Notes: generated by a model not told the origin, from the sequence alone. Positions 1 to 7,916 are shown, counted from the stretch's first letter. The stretch: DNA of 64,000 nt from Oscillospiraceae bacterium (GCA_015067725.1 SVLX01000005.1:1-64000); one strand, 5' to 3'. Numbers and translations: made by a program.

Positions 1-1
1 C

Positions 2-445
2 TGCTTCCTGAATACCTACAACGAACCCACTGAGCCTACTGAACCCAGTGAACCCACCGAACCCAGTGAGCCTACTGAACCCAGCGAGCCTACCGAACCC
101 AGTGAGCCTACCGAACCCAGTGAGCCCACCGAACCCAGTGAGCCCACCGAGCCCAGTGAACCCACCGAACCCAGTGAGCCCACCGAACCCAGTGAGCCTA
201 CCGAGCCCAGTGAGCCTACCGAACCCAGTGAGCCTACTGAGCCCAGTGCGCCTACCGAACCCAGCGAGCCTACTGAGCCCAAGCCCACCACGCCCAAGCC
301 CACTGACCCTGACCAGCCGCCTCCCACCGGTGACTACAGCAACATCGGTATGTATATGGCTCTGCTGATCATCAGCTTTGCTGCCATCGTCATTCTGATT
401 CTCACAGGTAAGCGGTCAAAGAAAAGCGGTCGATTCGCCGGATAA
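2..445 (+). CDS. Surface protein, C-terminal part (Glu-Pro-Ser/Thr repeats, sorting-type tail), partial
   Basis: The gene is open from the left edge in frame 2, so only the last 147 codons are visible. They show a low-complexity stalk of E-P-S-E-P-T units, then a Thr/Pro/Lys linker, a PPTGD motif, about 20 hydrophobic residues and a short basic tail (KRSKKSGRFAG). PxTGD plus helix plus basic tail is the usual layout of sortase-anchored proteins in Clostridia, although this is not a strict LPxTG. The stalk probably spans the cell wall and displays an N-terminal domain that lies outside the window. An intrinsic terminator follows about 65 bp after the stop. Function of the missing head is unknown. 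Confidence 0.75.
   Translation, partial: CFLNTYNEPTEPTEPSEPTEPSEPTEPSEPTEPSEPTEPSEPTEPSEPTEPSEPTEPSEPTEPSEPTEPSEPTEPSEPTEPSAPTEPSEPTEPKPTTPKPTDPDQPPPTGDYSNIGMYMALLIISFAAIVILILTGKRSKKSGRFAG
29..282 (+). repeat. 18-bp tandem repeat encoding the EPSEPT stalk
   Basis: About 14 imperfect units of 18 bp (type unit gaacccagtgagcccacc). Differences are mostly third-position changes (cct/ccc, gaa/gag, act/acc), so the peptide is kept while the DNA drifts. This indicates selection on the protein and makes copy-number change by slippage likely. Confidence 0.9.
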
Positions 446-510
446 GGTAACCCCTCTAAACCGGAAACCGCCTGCGGTCTATCGGGTCTGAAGCCATCCA
501 AATGAACACA

Positions 511-547
511 AGCAGCTGCTTCCGCAATGGTGGCAGCTGCTTTTTTA
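511..547 (+). terminator. Intrinsic terminator after the surface protein
   Basis: Perfect 9-bp stem AGCAGCTGC / GCAGCTGCT with a 13-nt loop, followed by TTTTTT. Confidence 0.85.
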
Positions 548-676
548 TGTGGCAGTCGGCTTGTCTTGCAAACAACTTTTGCCGGGATAATCATACAGGC
601 GGCGTTTCATCATCGGAAAGCAGAGGGAAACACCGGCTTCGGTGCTTATCCTCAGCAGAAAGGAACGTTATGGCAC

Positions 677-703
677 AAAAAAGGACCGCAAAAACCAACG
701 GTC
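677..703 (-). terminator. Intrinsic terminator of the CarD-like gene
   Basis: Read on the minus strand, GACCG and CGGTC form a short stem about 55 bp past the stop, followed by CTTTTTT. The stem is only 5 bp, so confidence is moderate. Confidence 0.55.
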
Positions 704-758
704 AGTACATTCCAGCCCTGTTTTTGCAGTCCTTGTTTTCTTGTGTTGTTTTCGCCGT

Positions 759-1268
759 TTACCCCATAATCCCCTCAGCCAGTTCCACCCGGCTGGCGAT
801 ATATTCCGGCACCTGCTCCTTAGGAATCTCCAGCGCCGCCGCCAGTTCACAATGGAGCAGCTCCTGAGCCCGGCGGTAGTAGTTTTCGTCCACAACGCCC
901 AGCCGCCGCCTGTTGCTCTGCGTCTCCTGCCGCTTCCGGTAGATGGACATAATCATGGTCACCAGCGTCCGGCAGTCGTAGGTCTTGAGCTGGGCCTCAT
1001 AATGCTCCGACAGCTCCCGGGGTGTCCGGGTATAGAAGGGCTGGGGTTGTATTTGCGGGATTTGACGAATGATTTCCTCAGCTTCATCTTTGGAGATGAT
1101 GGGCCGGATGAAAACCTTGGGGTTGTCCACCGGGGTCAGAATCTGGCAGGACTGGTAGAGGGGCTGCAGGGTATAGTACCGCCGCCGGTCTTTGCCATCC
1201 GTCTCAATGGACTCCACCCGGCAGACACCGTTGCCGCCGTAAACAATCAAATCTCCTGTCTGATACAT
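759..1268 (-). CDS. CarD-like / TRCF-RID domain transcriptional regulator
   Basis: Product of 169 aa. The N-terminal half (about residues 1-60) starts MYQTGDLIVYGGNGVCRV, the classic opening of the CarD_TRCF RNA-polymerase-interacting domain, followed by the strand pattern around YYTLQPLY. The C-terminal half is helical and charged, as in CarD proteins, where it contacts the promoter upstream fork. Family members bind the RNA polymerase beta subunit and tune open-complex stability. Monocistronic, divergent from the DUF2207 gene, with its own terminator. The promoter would lie in 1269-1350. The Clostridia version is short and its target genes are unknown. Confidence 0.85.
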   Translation of the reverse strand: MYQTGDLIVYGGNGVCRVESIETDGKDRRRYYTLQPLYQSCQILTPVDNPKVFIRPIISKDEAEEIIRQIPQIQPQPFYTRTPRELSEHYEAQLKTYDCRTLVTMIMSIYRKRQETQSNRRRLGVVDENYYRRAQELLHCELAAALEIPKEQVPEYIASRVELAEGIMG

Positions 1269-1416
1269 AATTTTACCTGCCTTTTCCTGTATATGCGAAA
1301 TGCTATATCCATTTTAGCAGGTTTTACGGAAAAATGTAAGTAAAATTTTTTCAGGGGCGGGGACATTTTTTCCGGGGGGAGCGGGAATGATGCGTCAGAA
1401 AACGGGATACGTCAAC

Positions 1417-1433
1417 ATGGCGCATTGCGCCAT
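1417..1433. promoter_or_regulatory. Perfect 17-bp palindrome in the divergent intergenic region
   Basis: ATGGCGCA-T-TGCGCCAT is a perfect 8+1+8 inverted repeat between the divergent CarD-like and DUF2207 genes. It could be a dimeric-regulator operator. No T-run follows. Role is inferred only. Confidence 0.35.
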
Positions 1434-1451
1434 CCGCTTCCCTTACCCCCC

Positions 1452-1491
1452 AAACCTGCCCTCGGTTTCTTTTCCCGGGGGCAGGTTTTTC
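1452..1491 (+). terminator. Terminator-like hairpin without an upstream plus-strand gene
   Basis: AAACCTGCCC pairs with GGGCAGGTTT across a loop of about 16 nt, followed by TTTTTCTG. It reads as an intrinsic terminator in the plus direction, but no coding gene precedes it between 548 and here. It may end a small RNA or read-through. Confidence 0.5.
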
Positions 1492-1552
1492 TGATTTTCC
1501 CCCCGGAAACGCCCAAAAATCCAGAATTCCATCCACCATTTTCGTTCCTTTG

Positions 1553-1581
1553 TTGCTTTTTCCGTCTTGGTATGATAGAAT
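1553..1581 (+). promoter_or_regulatory. Sigma-A-type promoter of the DUF2207 gene
   Basis: TTGCTT (1553-1558), a 17-bp spacer and TAGAAT (1576-1581). The start codon is at 1633, preceded by AAGGAGG. Confidence 0.65.
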
Positions 1582-1632
1582 ATAATGACTTGAAGAATGG
1601 CTTCATGAGGAAGAAGAAGGAGGTGGGTCGAG

Positions 1633-3342
1633 ATGAAGCGTTGGCTTGCCCTGTTTTTGCTGTGCCTGACACTGCTGATTGTGCCGGTAAAGGCCAGTGG
1701 AATCGACTCTTGGGAAATTGATGCCGCTGTGGGAACCAATGGCGAGACAAAAATGAAGGCTACCCTCATCATCAAACTGGATCAACCGGTCTATGAGCTG
1801 GTTTTCCCTCTGGGCGACGGCGCCCGGGACTTGACCATCAATGGCGTTGAGCGGCGGGTCAAGCGGGTCAATGGTGTCCCCAGTGCGGTATTGGAAAGCG
1901 AGACCGGCTTCACGGGAACATTGCAATTTGACCTGACCTATACCCTCAAAGGTTGCCTTGACCCGGAGCAGGATTGGTCGCTGGTGCTGCCCCTGCTGGC
2001 CAAAGGACTGGAGTACAGTGTGGAGCAGACCACCTTCCGGATTACCCTCCCGGAAACGACAGAGGCCATCCCCTCTTTCCGCAGCGGCTACCGCATGGAG
2101 GATGTGGATAACTATATCTCTTATAAAGTGGACGGCACCATCATTACCGGCACGGTCAGCACCACCATGCTGGATCACGAGGAGCTGGTCCTGATGCTGG
2201 AAACCGACCCGGAGGTCTTCCCCCGCACCGGCGTGAGCGGAATGTACACCAACTGGATGACTATTGTGGCGGCAGTATTCTTTGGTCTGGCCCTGGTCTA
2301 TTGGTTCTTCTTCCTCCGCTGGAAGCCGGTTCGGGCCCTGCCGCAGACGCAGCCTCCTGTGGGACTTATGCCGGGAGAAATTGGCAGTCAGCTCCTGACC
2401 CATAGCCCTGATTTGGCCCTGATGATTCTCTCCTGGGCGCAGGCGGGCTATCTGACGATCTATATGGACAGAGACATGGCCGTAACCCTCCACAAACGAA
2501 TGCCCATGGGCAATGAATGCGGCAAGTATGAGGCCGACCTCTTCCACAGACTGTTCCTCCGGGGCAATATGGTGGAGTGTGCCAGCTATCGCTTCCAGGA
2601 CCTGTGCCAGAAGGTGGCTTCTGACCGCCCCCGCATTAAGCGCCAATTCGCAAAAGGTGGCAGCCCCGTAATTTTGCGGGCTTTGGGCGCACTGGCTGGC
2701 GCAATGGTCTTTGCGGCAATGGGCGAGTGCTTCATGGACAGCGGCATTGTCAAGTGGCTGTTGGTGGCGGTGATGGGCGTTACCGGAATCATTGCCGCAT
2801 GGCTGTTGCAAGAGGGCTTGCAGAGCATCCTCTCCTGGAAGAAAAAACCGGGTATGCTGGCGCTGGCTGTGGTTGCACTGGCTGTGGTGCTGGGTATTCT
2901 TTCCGGTTGTATCCTGCTGGCAGTGGTTTTTGTGTTGGCACAGGTACTGCTGGGCGTTTTGGTGCTCTTTGGGCCCCGGCGCAGTGAGGTGGGCAGGAAT
3001 ACGGTTCAGTCTCTGCTGGGGCTGAGAAAATACCTGAGAACCATCAGCAATAAGCAGATCAACCGCATTATCCAGACCGATCCCGGGTACTATTATACTA
3101 TGGCGCCCTATGCGCTTGCGCTGGGCGTAGACAGAGCTTTCGCCCGCCGCTTCAGCCGAATCCAGTTGGGCGACTGTCCCTGGCTCATTACCCAACTCCC
3201 GCCCACCGGGAACGCCAAACGGTGGAGCGGTATTCTCCGTCAAGTGACCAGGAGCATCCGGGGCGATCTGCCCAGGGCGGTGGCTGACCCCAGACCCCGC
3301 CGGCGCACCCGGTATCCTGCCCGGAGACGATCCAGCGTGTAA
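1633..3342 (+). CDS. DUF2207-family predicted membrane protein
   Basis: Product of 569 aa. A signal peptide (about residues 1-21, MKRWLALFLLCLTLLIVPVKA) is followed by an extracellular beta-rich domain (to about 205), one membrane segment (about 210-232), a cytosolic stretch and a helical hairpin pair (about 350-445). The C-terminal region carries YALALGVDRAFARRF, matching the conserved YAIALG motif of DUF2207 proteins. The start at 1633 is supported by AAGGAGG upstream. The last roughly 35 residues are Arg/Pro rich and not typical. The family has no established biochemical function. It lies 66 bp ahead of the DUF3810 gene and is probably cotranscribed with it and rsmG. Confidence 0.75.
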   Translation: MKRWLALFLLCLTLLIVPVKASGIDSWEIDAAVGTNGETKMKATLIIKLDQPVYELVFPLGDGARDLTINGVERRVKRVNGVPSAVLESETGFTGTLQFDLTYTLKGCLDPEQDWSLVLPLLAKGLEYSVEQTTFRITLPETTEAIPSFRSGYRMEDVDNYISYKVDGTIITGTVSTTMLDHEELVLMLETDPEVFPRTGVSGMYTNWMTIVAAVFFGLALVYWFFFLRWKPVRALPQTQPPVGLMPGEIGSQLLTHSPDLALMILSWAQAGYLTIYMDRDMAVTLHKRMPMGNECGKYEADLFHRLFLRGNMVECASYRFQDLCQKVASDRPRIKRQFAKGGSPVILRALGALAGAMVFAAMGECFMDSGIVKWLLVAVMGVTGIIAAWLLQEGLQSILSWKKKPGMLALAVVALAVVLGILSGCILLAVVFVLAQVLLGVLVLFGPRRSEVGRNTVQSLLGLRKYLRTISNKQINRIIQTDPGYYYTMAPYALALGVDRAFARRFSRIQLGDCPWLITQLPPTGNAKRWSGILRQVTRSIRGDLPRAVADPRPRRRTRYPARRRSSV

Positions 3343-3408
3343 ATCCATATGTTTGTGCCCATCCGCAGATGATTGGGTGTGGCGCAATAACCTAAAGGAG
3401 AACCCAAT

Positions 3409-4584
3409 ATGAGAAATCTGCGCGGTATTCTTGTTGCGGCTGTGTTCGCCCTCCTGACCCTGATTTTGGTCTGGGTGGCGGATCAGTTTGACATCCTCAT
3501 GGGCATGGCTTACCCCTTCATGTCCAAGACCGCCCTGGAGCTGGTGGGCGCATGGACCAGCCAGTTTACCTTCAATCTGTGGCAGGTGGCCATTGCCGTC
3601 TATGGTGTCGTGGTGCTGGCTACCCTGGGTCTGGCCATTTTGTTCCGGTGGAATCTGTTGCGGTGGCTGGGCGCTGTGTTGGTGCCGGTGAGCGTAGCGA
3701 TTTTCCTCAATACCGGTCTGTGGGGGCTGAACTACTATACCAAACCCATTGGCGAGGGCATGAAGCTGGAAGTTTCGGAGTACACCGTCAGCGACTTGAA
3801 AGAGGCCGCCATTTATTACCGGAATCAGGCTGTCGCCCTGGCGGATTTGGTGCCCAGAGATGAAAATGGCAATCTGCTGGTGGGCGATTTGGCACAGCTC
3901 AATGCAGTCACTGCCCAGAGCTATGACGATTTGGTCTGGAAGTATTCCATTTTCGCCGGCTCCCGTGGCCCCATTAAAGAACTGGGCTGGAGCGAAACGC
4001 TGAGTCGGTTTGGCATTGACGGCGTGACCGTTGGTCTGACCGGAGAGGCCGCCATCAACCTGAATCAGAGCAGTGCCACCCTCCCCTTTAAGATGTGCCG
4101 GGAGATGGCCAAGCTGCTGGCTTTTGCCCGGGAGGATGAGGCCAATTTCGCCGCTTATCTGGCTTGTGAGCATAGCAGGGACATTGCATTCCGCTATTCC
4201 GGTTATCTCAATGCCTTCCAGTACTGCTCCAATGCGTTGTATGACACCAGCAAGTCCGCATGGCGGGAGGTCTGGGAAGGTGTGTCCGATACCATTTACC
4301 ACGATGTCAATGACATCAATGCCTATGTCGCCGCGACTGAAGGGGAGACAAAGGTTCAGATACAGGCAGTCTATGATGAGATGCTCAAGGCACTGAACGA
4401 GGAAAAGAGCATCGATGCTTATGGCGAGGTCACTGACCTGCTGGTGGCCTGGTACATTGACCAGTATCGCCCGGTGGAAGAAGTGGAAGAAAATGCCTTT
4501 GACCCCACGGACTATGATCAGGTCTTCCCCTCTGTGCCGCCGGAGGAGACAACGGAAGGCACCGAGGCCACTGAGGAGGGCTAA
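3409..4584 (+). CDS. DUF3810-family membrane protein lacking the HExxH motif
   Basis: Product of 391 aa. Three N-terminal hydrophobic segments (about residues 6-28, 55-80, 85-105) lead to WGLNYYTKPIGEG, and later REDEANFAAYLACEHS and FRYSGYLNAFQYCSNALY, all hallmarks of DUF3810. In the family this block is preceded by a zincin-like HEMAHQ segment. Here the equivalent reads CREMAKLLAF, so both zinc histidines are replaced (Arg and Lys) and only the glutamate remains. A peptidase activity is therefore unlikely. The C-terminus is acidic, Glu/Thr rich. The stop is one base before the rsmG start, indicating translational coupling. Confidence 0.75.
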   Translation: MRNLRGILVAAVFALLTLILVWVADQFDILMGMAYPFMSKTALELVGAWTSQFTFNLWQVAIAVYGVVVLATLGLAILFRWNLLRWLGAVLVPVSVAIFLNTGLWGLNYYTKPIGEGMKLEVSEYTVSDLKEAAIYYRNQAVALADLVPRDENGNLLVGDLAQLNAVTAQSYDDLVWKYSIFAGSRGPIKELGWSETLSRFGIDGVTVGLTGEAAINLNQSSATLPFKMCREMAKLLAFAREDEANFAAYLACEHSRDIAFRYSGYLNAFQYCSNALYDTSKSAWREVWEGVSDTIYHDVNDINAYVAATEGETKVQIQAVYDEMLKALNEEKSIDAYGEVTDLLVAWYIDQYRPVEEVEENAFDPTDYDQVFPSVPPEETTEGTEATEEG

Positions 4585-4585
4585 A

Positions 4586-5287
4586 ATGGACATTCTGACC
4601 CAAACCATTGCGGCGGGATTGCCCGAACTGGGCATCACCCTCCCGGAAGAAACCATTGCCACTATGGGGCGCTTCGGCGTTGCCTTATTGGAGAAAAACC
4701 AGGTCATGAACCTGACCGCCATCACCGACCCGGTACAGGTGGCAAAGCTCCATTTTCTAGACTCCCTGACGCTGATGACTCTGGCGGATTTCCGGGGCAA
4801 GACCATGATTGACGTGGGCTGTGGCGGCGGATTCCCCGGTGTACCCCTGGCGATTGCCTGCCCTGAGGCAAAGGTGACCCTCCTTGACTCACTGGGCAAG
4901 CGAATGACCTGGCTGGAGCAGACCCTCCCCACACTGGGGATAAATGCCCGGTGCATCACCGGCAGGGCAGAGGAAGAAGTCAGCAAACGTCGGGAACAAT
5001 ATGATTTTGCCCTGTCCCGGGCGGTGGCCAGACTGAATATCCTCTGTGAGCTTTGTCTGCCCTATGTGAAGGTAGGCGGCTGGTTCCTGGCCATGAAGGG
5101 CTCTGCCGCCGCCGAAGAAGCCAAAGAAGCGGAGCGGGCCATTACGCTGCTGGGTGGCCGGCTGGAAGAGATTGTGAACTTCACGATAGACGGGGCAAGT
5201 CACCCGGTACTGAAAATCCGGAAAATGAAGCCCACGCCGCCCACATACCCCAGACGCTACGGCAAGATCAAGCAGCAGCCCCTTTGA
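4586..5287 (+). CDS. rsmG: 16S rRNA (guanine-527-N7)-methyltransferase RsmG
   Basis: Product of 233 aa, the usual RsmG/GidB length. It methylates N7 of G527 in 16S rRNA using S-adenosylmethionine. Visible motifs are the N-terminal NLTAITDPVQVAKLHFLDSL segment, the SAM-binding loop IDVGCGGGFPGVPLAI (about residues 74-89) and SRAVARLNILCELCLPYVKVGG. The C-terminus PRRYGKIKQQPL matches the conserved PRRxGxxxKxPL ending. The ATG at 4586 has GAGGAGG just upstream and starts one base after the previous stop. In many Firmicutes the gene sits near oriC with mnmG and parA; that context is absent here. Confidence 0.95.
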   Translation: MDILTQTIAAGLPELGITLPEETIATMGRFGVALLEKNQVMNLTAITDPVQVAKLHFLDSLTLMTLADFRGKTMIDVGCGGGFPGVPLAIACPEAKVTLLDSLGKRMTWLEQTLPTLGINARCITGRAEEEVSKRREQYDFALSRAVARLNILCELCLPYVKVGGWFLAMKGSAAAEEAKEAERAITLLGGRLEEIVNFTIDGASHPVLKIRKMKPTPPTYPRRYGKIKQQPL

Positions 5288-5302
5288 GAAATGAATCAGT
5301 CC

Positions 5303-5342
5303 GGGACTTCGGCCACATCCACAAGCCGGAGTCCCCCTTTTA
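5303..5342 (+). terminator. Hairpin after rsmG, probable terminator
   Basis: GGGACTTCGGC pairs with GCCGGAGTCCC; the trailing CCTTTTAC is a weak U-tract. It separates rsmG from the HutD-like gene. Confidence 0.5.
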
Positions 5343-5354
5343 CAAGGAGGATAC

Positions 5355-5900
5355 ATGAAAATTCTGCACTTGACTCAGAAAGACTTCTCTCTGGGCAACT
5401 GGTCCGGGGGAAGCACTGCCCAACTATACATCTATCCCGAAAATGGGGACTATGCCACCCGTCAGTTTGCGCTTCGCATCAGCTCGGCAACGGTACGGAT
5501 TCCGGAGAGCGACTTCACCCCGCTTACCGGGGTGGAGCGGTGGATTACGCCCCTGACCGGCGGCTTCACCCTGACTCACCCCGGTGCGCATCCTGTGGTG
5601 ATGAGGCCTATGGACGCGCCCTACCGCTTCTCCGGTGGCATCCCCACCCACTGCGTGGGGGAGGCAACGGATTTCAATTTGATGCTCAAGGGGATTACAG
5701 GGGAAATGGCCATCTGCCGGGAGACCGCGCCGGTGCTTCCGGGTTTGAATGCCTATTACCCGGTGGAGGAGATGACGCTTGCCATGGACGGACAGATTTG
5801 GCCCATGAACGCAGGGGAATTGCTGGTGATCTTCGCAGAGGAAGAAAACCGGCTGAACCTGACCGAAGGCGCTCTCATCCGCTGTTACGGAAACATTTAA
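5355..5900 (+). CDS. HutD/Ves family protein
   Basis: Product of 181 aa, cupin-like beta-rich. The opening FSLGNWSGGSTAQLYIYPENGDYATRQFALRIS matches the HutD/Ves pattern (W-x-G-G-x-T at the start, then F-x-x-RIS), followed by TPLTGVERWITPLTGGF. HutD accompanies histidine utilisation in Proteobacteria, but no hut gene is visible here, so a role in histidine breakdown should not be assumed. An AAGGAGG site precedes the ATG. It stands alone between a hairpin and the thioesterase gene about 108 bp downstream. Confidence 0.8.
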   Translation: MKILHLTQKDFSLGNWSGGSTAQLYIYPENGDYATRQFALRISSATVRIPESDFTPLTGVERWITPLTGGFTLTHPGAHPVVMRPMDAPYRFSGGIPTHCVGEATDFNLMLKGITGEMAICRETAPVLPGLNAYYPVEEMTLAMDGQIWPMNAGELLVIFAEEENRLNLTEGALIRCYGNI

Positions 5901-6008
5901 GGTCAACTGACCAATGACCTGATGTTCTGAAGAAACCGCAAACAACCGGTTGCCACGCAACCAAGGCTCGTACAACCGGGCCGGAAAGCAAAGGAGAACA
6001 AGCAACTC

Positions 6009-6752
6009 ATGGAAAACAACCTGATTTATACCAAAACCATAACCATCAGCGACACCCAGGTGGATCGCTTTGACCGGCTGAAACCCGCCGCCCTGCTGGA
6101 AATCACCCAGGAGGTGGCGGCGACGCATGCCGAGCAACTTGGGGCGGGGCGCAAAACGCTGGACCCCAGGAATCTGTTCTGGGCCATTGTCCGGCAGAGC
6201 ATCGAGATTCGCCGCCTTCCCCGGAAGGGGGAAACCATTGTGGTGGAGACCTGGCCCGCTCCGGCAACCCGGACGGCTTTCCCCCGGCACATTGTGGCGA
6301 AGACCACTGCCGGTGAGCCGCTGTTTCAGGCGGCGGTGCTGTGGCTGTTCATGAACCGGGAGAGCCGGGCGATGGTATTGCCGGGCGCAAGCGGCGTAGA
6401 TGTCCCCGGCATCATTCGGGGGATGGAACTGCCTCTGCCCAAGGGGATTCCGGCAAAAACCTTCAGCCGGGAAGAACACCGCACCGTCCGCTATTCCGAG
6501 CTGGACCAAAACGGTCACCTGAATAACACCAAATATGCCAATTGGATGGAGGATTTATTGCCCTCCCAATTCCATCAGAAGCATAGCCTGAGCCGCCTGC
6601 ACATCTGCTATATGAGTGAAGCACTGGAGGGGCAGGAGATTACCCTGTGTTGGGAGCAGGAAGACCGGCAGCTCCACCTCAGCGCCAGCCGTCAGGGGAC
6701 GGAAGGTCAGCAGTGGGTGTTTACCCTGCGGGCGGAGTATGCGGGGGAGTGA
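6009..6752 (+). CDS. Acyl-ACP thioesterase (FatA/FatB-type double hotdog)
   Basis: Product of 247 aa, normal for bacterial acyl-ACP thioesterases. These release fatty acids from acyl carrier protein. The N-terminal hotdog carries TQVDRFDRLKPAALLEITQEVA and the second carries RYSELDQNGHLNNTKYANWMED, including the D-x-N-x-H active-site pattern of the plant-type family (Asn and His of NGHLNN). RQSIEIRRLPRKGETIVVETW is also typical. An AAAGGAG site lies upstream of the ATG. Probably monocistronic, ending at a shared hairpin with the convergent kinase gene. Confidence 0.9.
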   Translation: MENNLIYTKTITISDTQVDRFDRLKPAALLEITQEVAATHAEQLGAGRKTLDPRNLFWAIVRQSIEIRRLPRKGETIVVETWPAPATRTAFPRHIVAKTTAGEPLFQAAVLWLFMNRESRAMVLPGASGVDVPGIIRGMELPLPKGIPAKTFSREEHRTVRYSELDQNGHLNNTKYANWMEDLLPSQFHQKHSLSRLHICYMSEALEGQEITLCWEQEDRQLHLSASRQGTEGQQWVFTLRAEYAGE

Positions 6753-6782
6753 GGGGATCGTTGCCCGGTACGGAAAACCGGA

Positions 6783-6860
6783 CTGCTTTGTCAACTGTTT
6801 TGCGACTTTGCCAACGGATATGCCAAGTTTGCCAACTCGCTTGCCGACTTTGACAACCCG
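6783..6860. repeat. Degenerate tandem TTGCCAAC-like units
   Basis: About seven imperfect units around (T)TGCCAAC with 9-12 bp periodicity lie just past the thioesterase gene. No coding or hairpin explanation was seen. The remaining gap to 7054 holds only the terminator hairpin. Confidence 0.4.
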
Positions 6861-6928
6861 GTAAATGGAGTTATGGAAAGCGCCGCCGGAGATTTGGCCC
6901 CGGAATCAGGTTGACAAGCATCAATAAA

Positions 6929-6985
6929 CCCAAAACAGAATGACCCAATCTTGCCCTTTTGGGGGTGGATTGGGTCATTTTGGGT
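6929..6985. terminator. Bidirectional terminator between convergent genes
   Basis: AATGACCCAATC pairs with GATTGGGTCATT. An outer stem AACCCAA / TTGGGTT extends it after a 3-nt bulge, with T-rich flanks on either side. It serves the convergent thioesterase and kinase genes. Confidence 0.7.
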
Positions 6986-7054
6986 TCTATGATCCATGTT
7001 GGGTCTGGGTTTGGAGAACCGCTGAGCTTGTCTCTGATGAGAAACACTCCGGAG

Positions 7055-7573
7055 TTACTGGGGTATTCCCAGCCGCCCAAGCAGCTCCCGGGCCAATTCC
7101 TCCGGGTTTTTCCCTTCTGTCCAAAGTCTTTGGTCACAGGTCATCTCCCGCTGAGCCTCCAGACACCGGTCAATCTGTGCCATACACCAGCAGTCTTCCT
7201 CCTCACCCCGGGCCAGAATCCGCTGCCGGACGGTCTCGTGGGAGGCCTCCAGCATGACGTGGGCAATATCCACCTGCTGTGCCTTTAACCGGTCAACAAT
7301 GGCTGCCACAGAACCCGGACGAATCAGGGTCATGGGAATCAGTACATGGCCGGAATAGTCCTGACTCAACGCCTTCAGCAGGCTCTGGCAGGTCTCCAGC
7401 CACAGGGGGTATTCTTCAAACGTCTCTCGAAAGAAGGACCCCGGCATATTCTCCCGAATGGCATCCCCCAGCCGTTCGGCATCGAAGATAAAGCTCTCCT
7501 GTAAATGGTTTTGCAGTGCCGCAGTCAGGGCACTCTTGCCGATTCCATAAGGGCCGTTAATCCAGATGATCAT
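7055..7573 (-). CDS. P-loop nucleoside/antibiotic kinase-like protein (TmrB-like)
   Basis: Product of 172 aa. MIIWINGPYGIGKSALTAAL carries a Walker A motif (GPYGIGKS) right at the N-terminus. A lid-like region ETVRQRILARGEEEDCWCMAQI follows, with the R-x-x-R spacing seen in AAA_33/TmrB-like kinases. The family includes the tunicamycin-resistance protein TmrB and small kinases of unknown substrate. The ATG at 7573 is preferred because family members start at MIIWINGP. An ATG at 7594 has a ribosome site AAAGGAG only 3-4 bases away. Monocistronic. Confidence 0.75.
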   Translation of the reverse strand: MIIWINGPYGIGKSALTAALQNHLQESFIFDAERLGDAIRENMPGSFFRETFEEYPLWLETCQSLLKALSQDYSGHVLIPMTLIRPGSVAAIVDRLKAQQVDIAHVMLEASHETVRQRILARGEEEDCWCMAQIDRCLEAQREMTCDQRLWTEGKNPEELARELLGRLGIPQ

Positions 7574-7678
7574 GGTTATTCTGCCTTTCTGCATTCTCTC
7601 CTTTGGTTTGTCTGGGGTGCTTTAGGTCATTATACCACAGATTGCCGGAAATACCAGTGGCAGTCCACAATTCCCCCC

Positions 7679-7711
7679 AAAAAATGCCCTCCGGTGAGTG
7701 TGGGGAGGGCA
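7679..7711 (-). terminator. Minus-strand terminator after the HsdS remnant
   Basis: On the minus strand GCCCTCC and GGAGGGC form a stem followed by ATTTTTTGGG. It lies directly after the end of the hsdS-like fragment and is probably its original terminator. Confidence 0.65.
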
Positions 7712-7717
7712 TTGGGG

Positions 7718-7800
7718 TTACTTCAGGCGGTCGCAGAGGGGGAGGAGGGTTTCCAGTTTGGCGACGATGCGCTTTTGCTGGCTAAGGGCAAAAAACAGCG
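7718..7800 (-). pseudogene. Remnant of type I restriction specificity subunit (HsdS 3' end)
   Basis: The last roughly 25 codons read FALSQQKRIVAKLETLLPLCDRLK then stop, closely matching the end of HsdS target-recognition domains (usual form: PLPPLAEQKRIVAKIEELLP). Upstream of this the frame has no recognisable S-subunit sequence and runs antisense into the ABC-F leader. Only a stub with its terminator survives, so a type I restriction locus was probably deleted here. Confidence 0.6.
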
Positions 7801-7887
7801 GCGCTTTGAGCACATCATCCCAGGCCACGCCGGGAATCACGGGCTTTGCGTTACATTCAATGCTCTGCCCGGCACGCCAAAAAACCC

Positions 7888-7916
7888 TTGCCATTCCCCC
7901 AATTCTGTGATATAGT
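7888..7916 (+). promoter_or_regulatory. Sigma-A-type promoter of the ABC-F gene
   Basis: TTGCCA (7888-7893), a 17-bp spacer and TATAGT (7911-7916). It implies a leader of about 225 nt before the ABC-F start codon. Confidence 0.65.

Noticed and set aside
29..282. Possible CRISPR array
   Set aside because: The repeats are contiguous 18-bp units with no unique spacers and lie in a coding frame.
1603..4986. Very long open frame on the minus strand, opposite the DUF2207, DUF3810 and rsmG genes
   Set aside because: It is antisense to three recognisable genes, has low-complexity His/Gln-rich content and no ribosome site; long antisense frames are common in GC-rich coding DNA.
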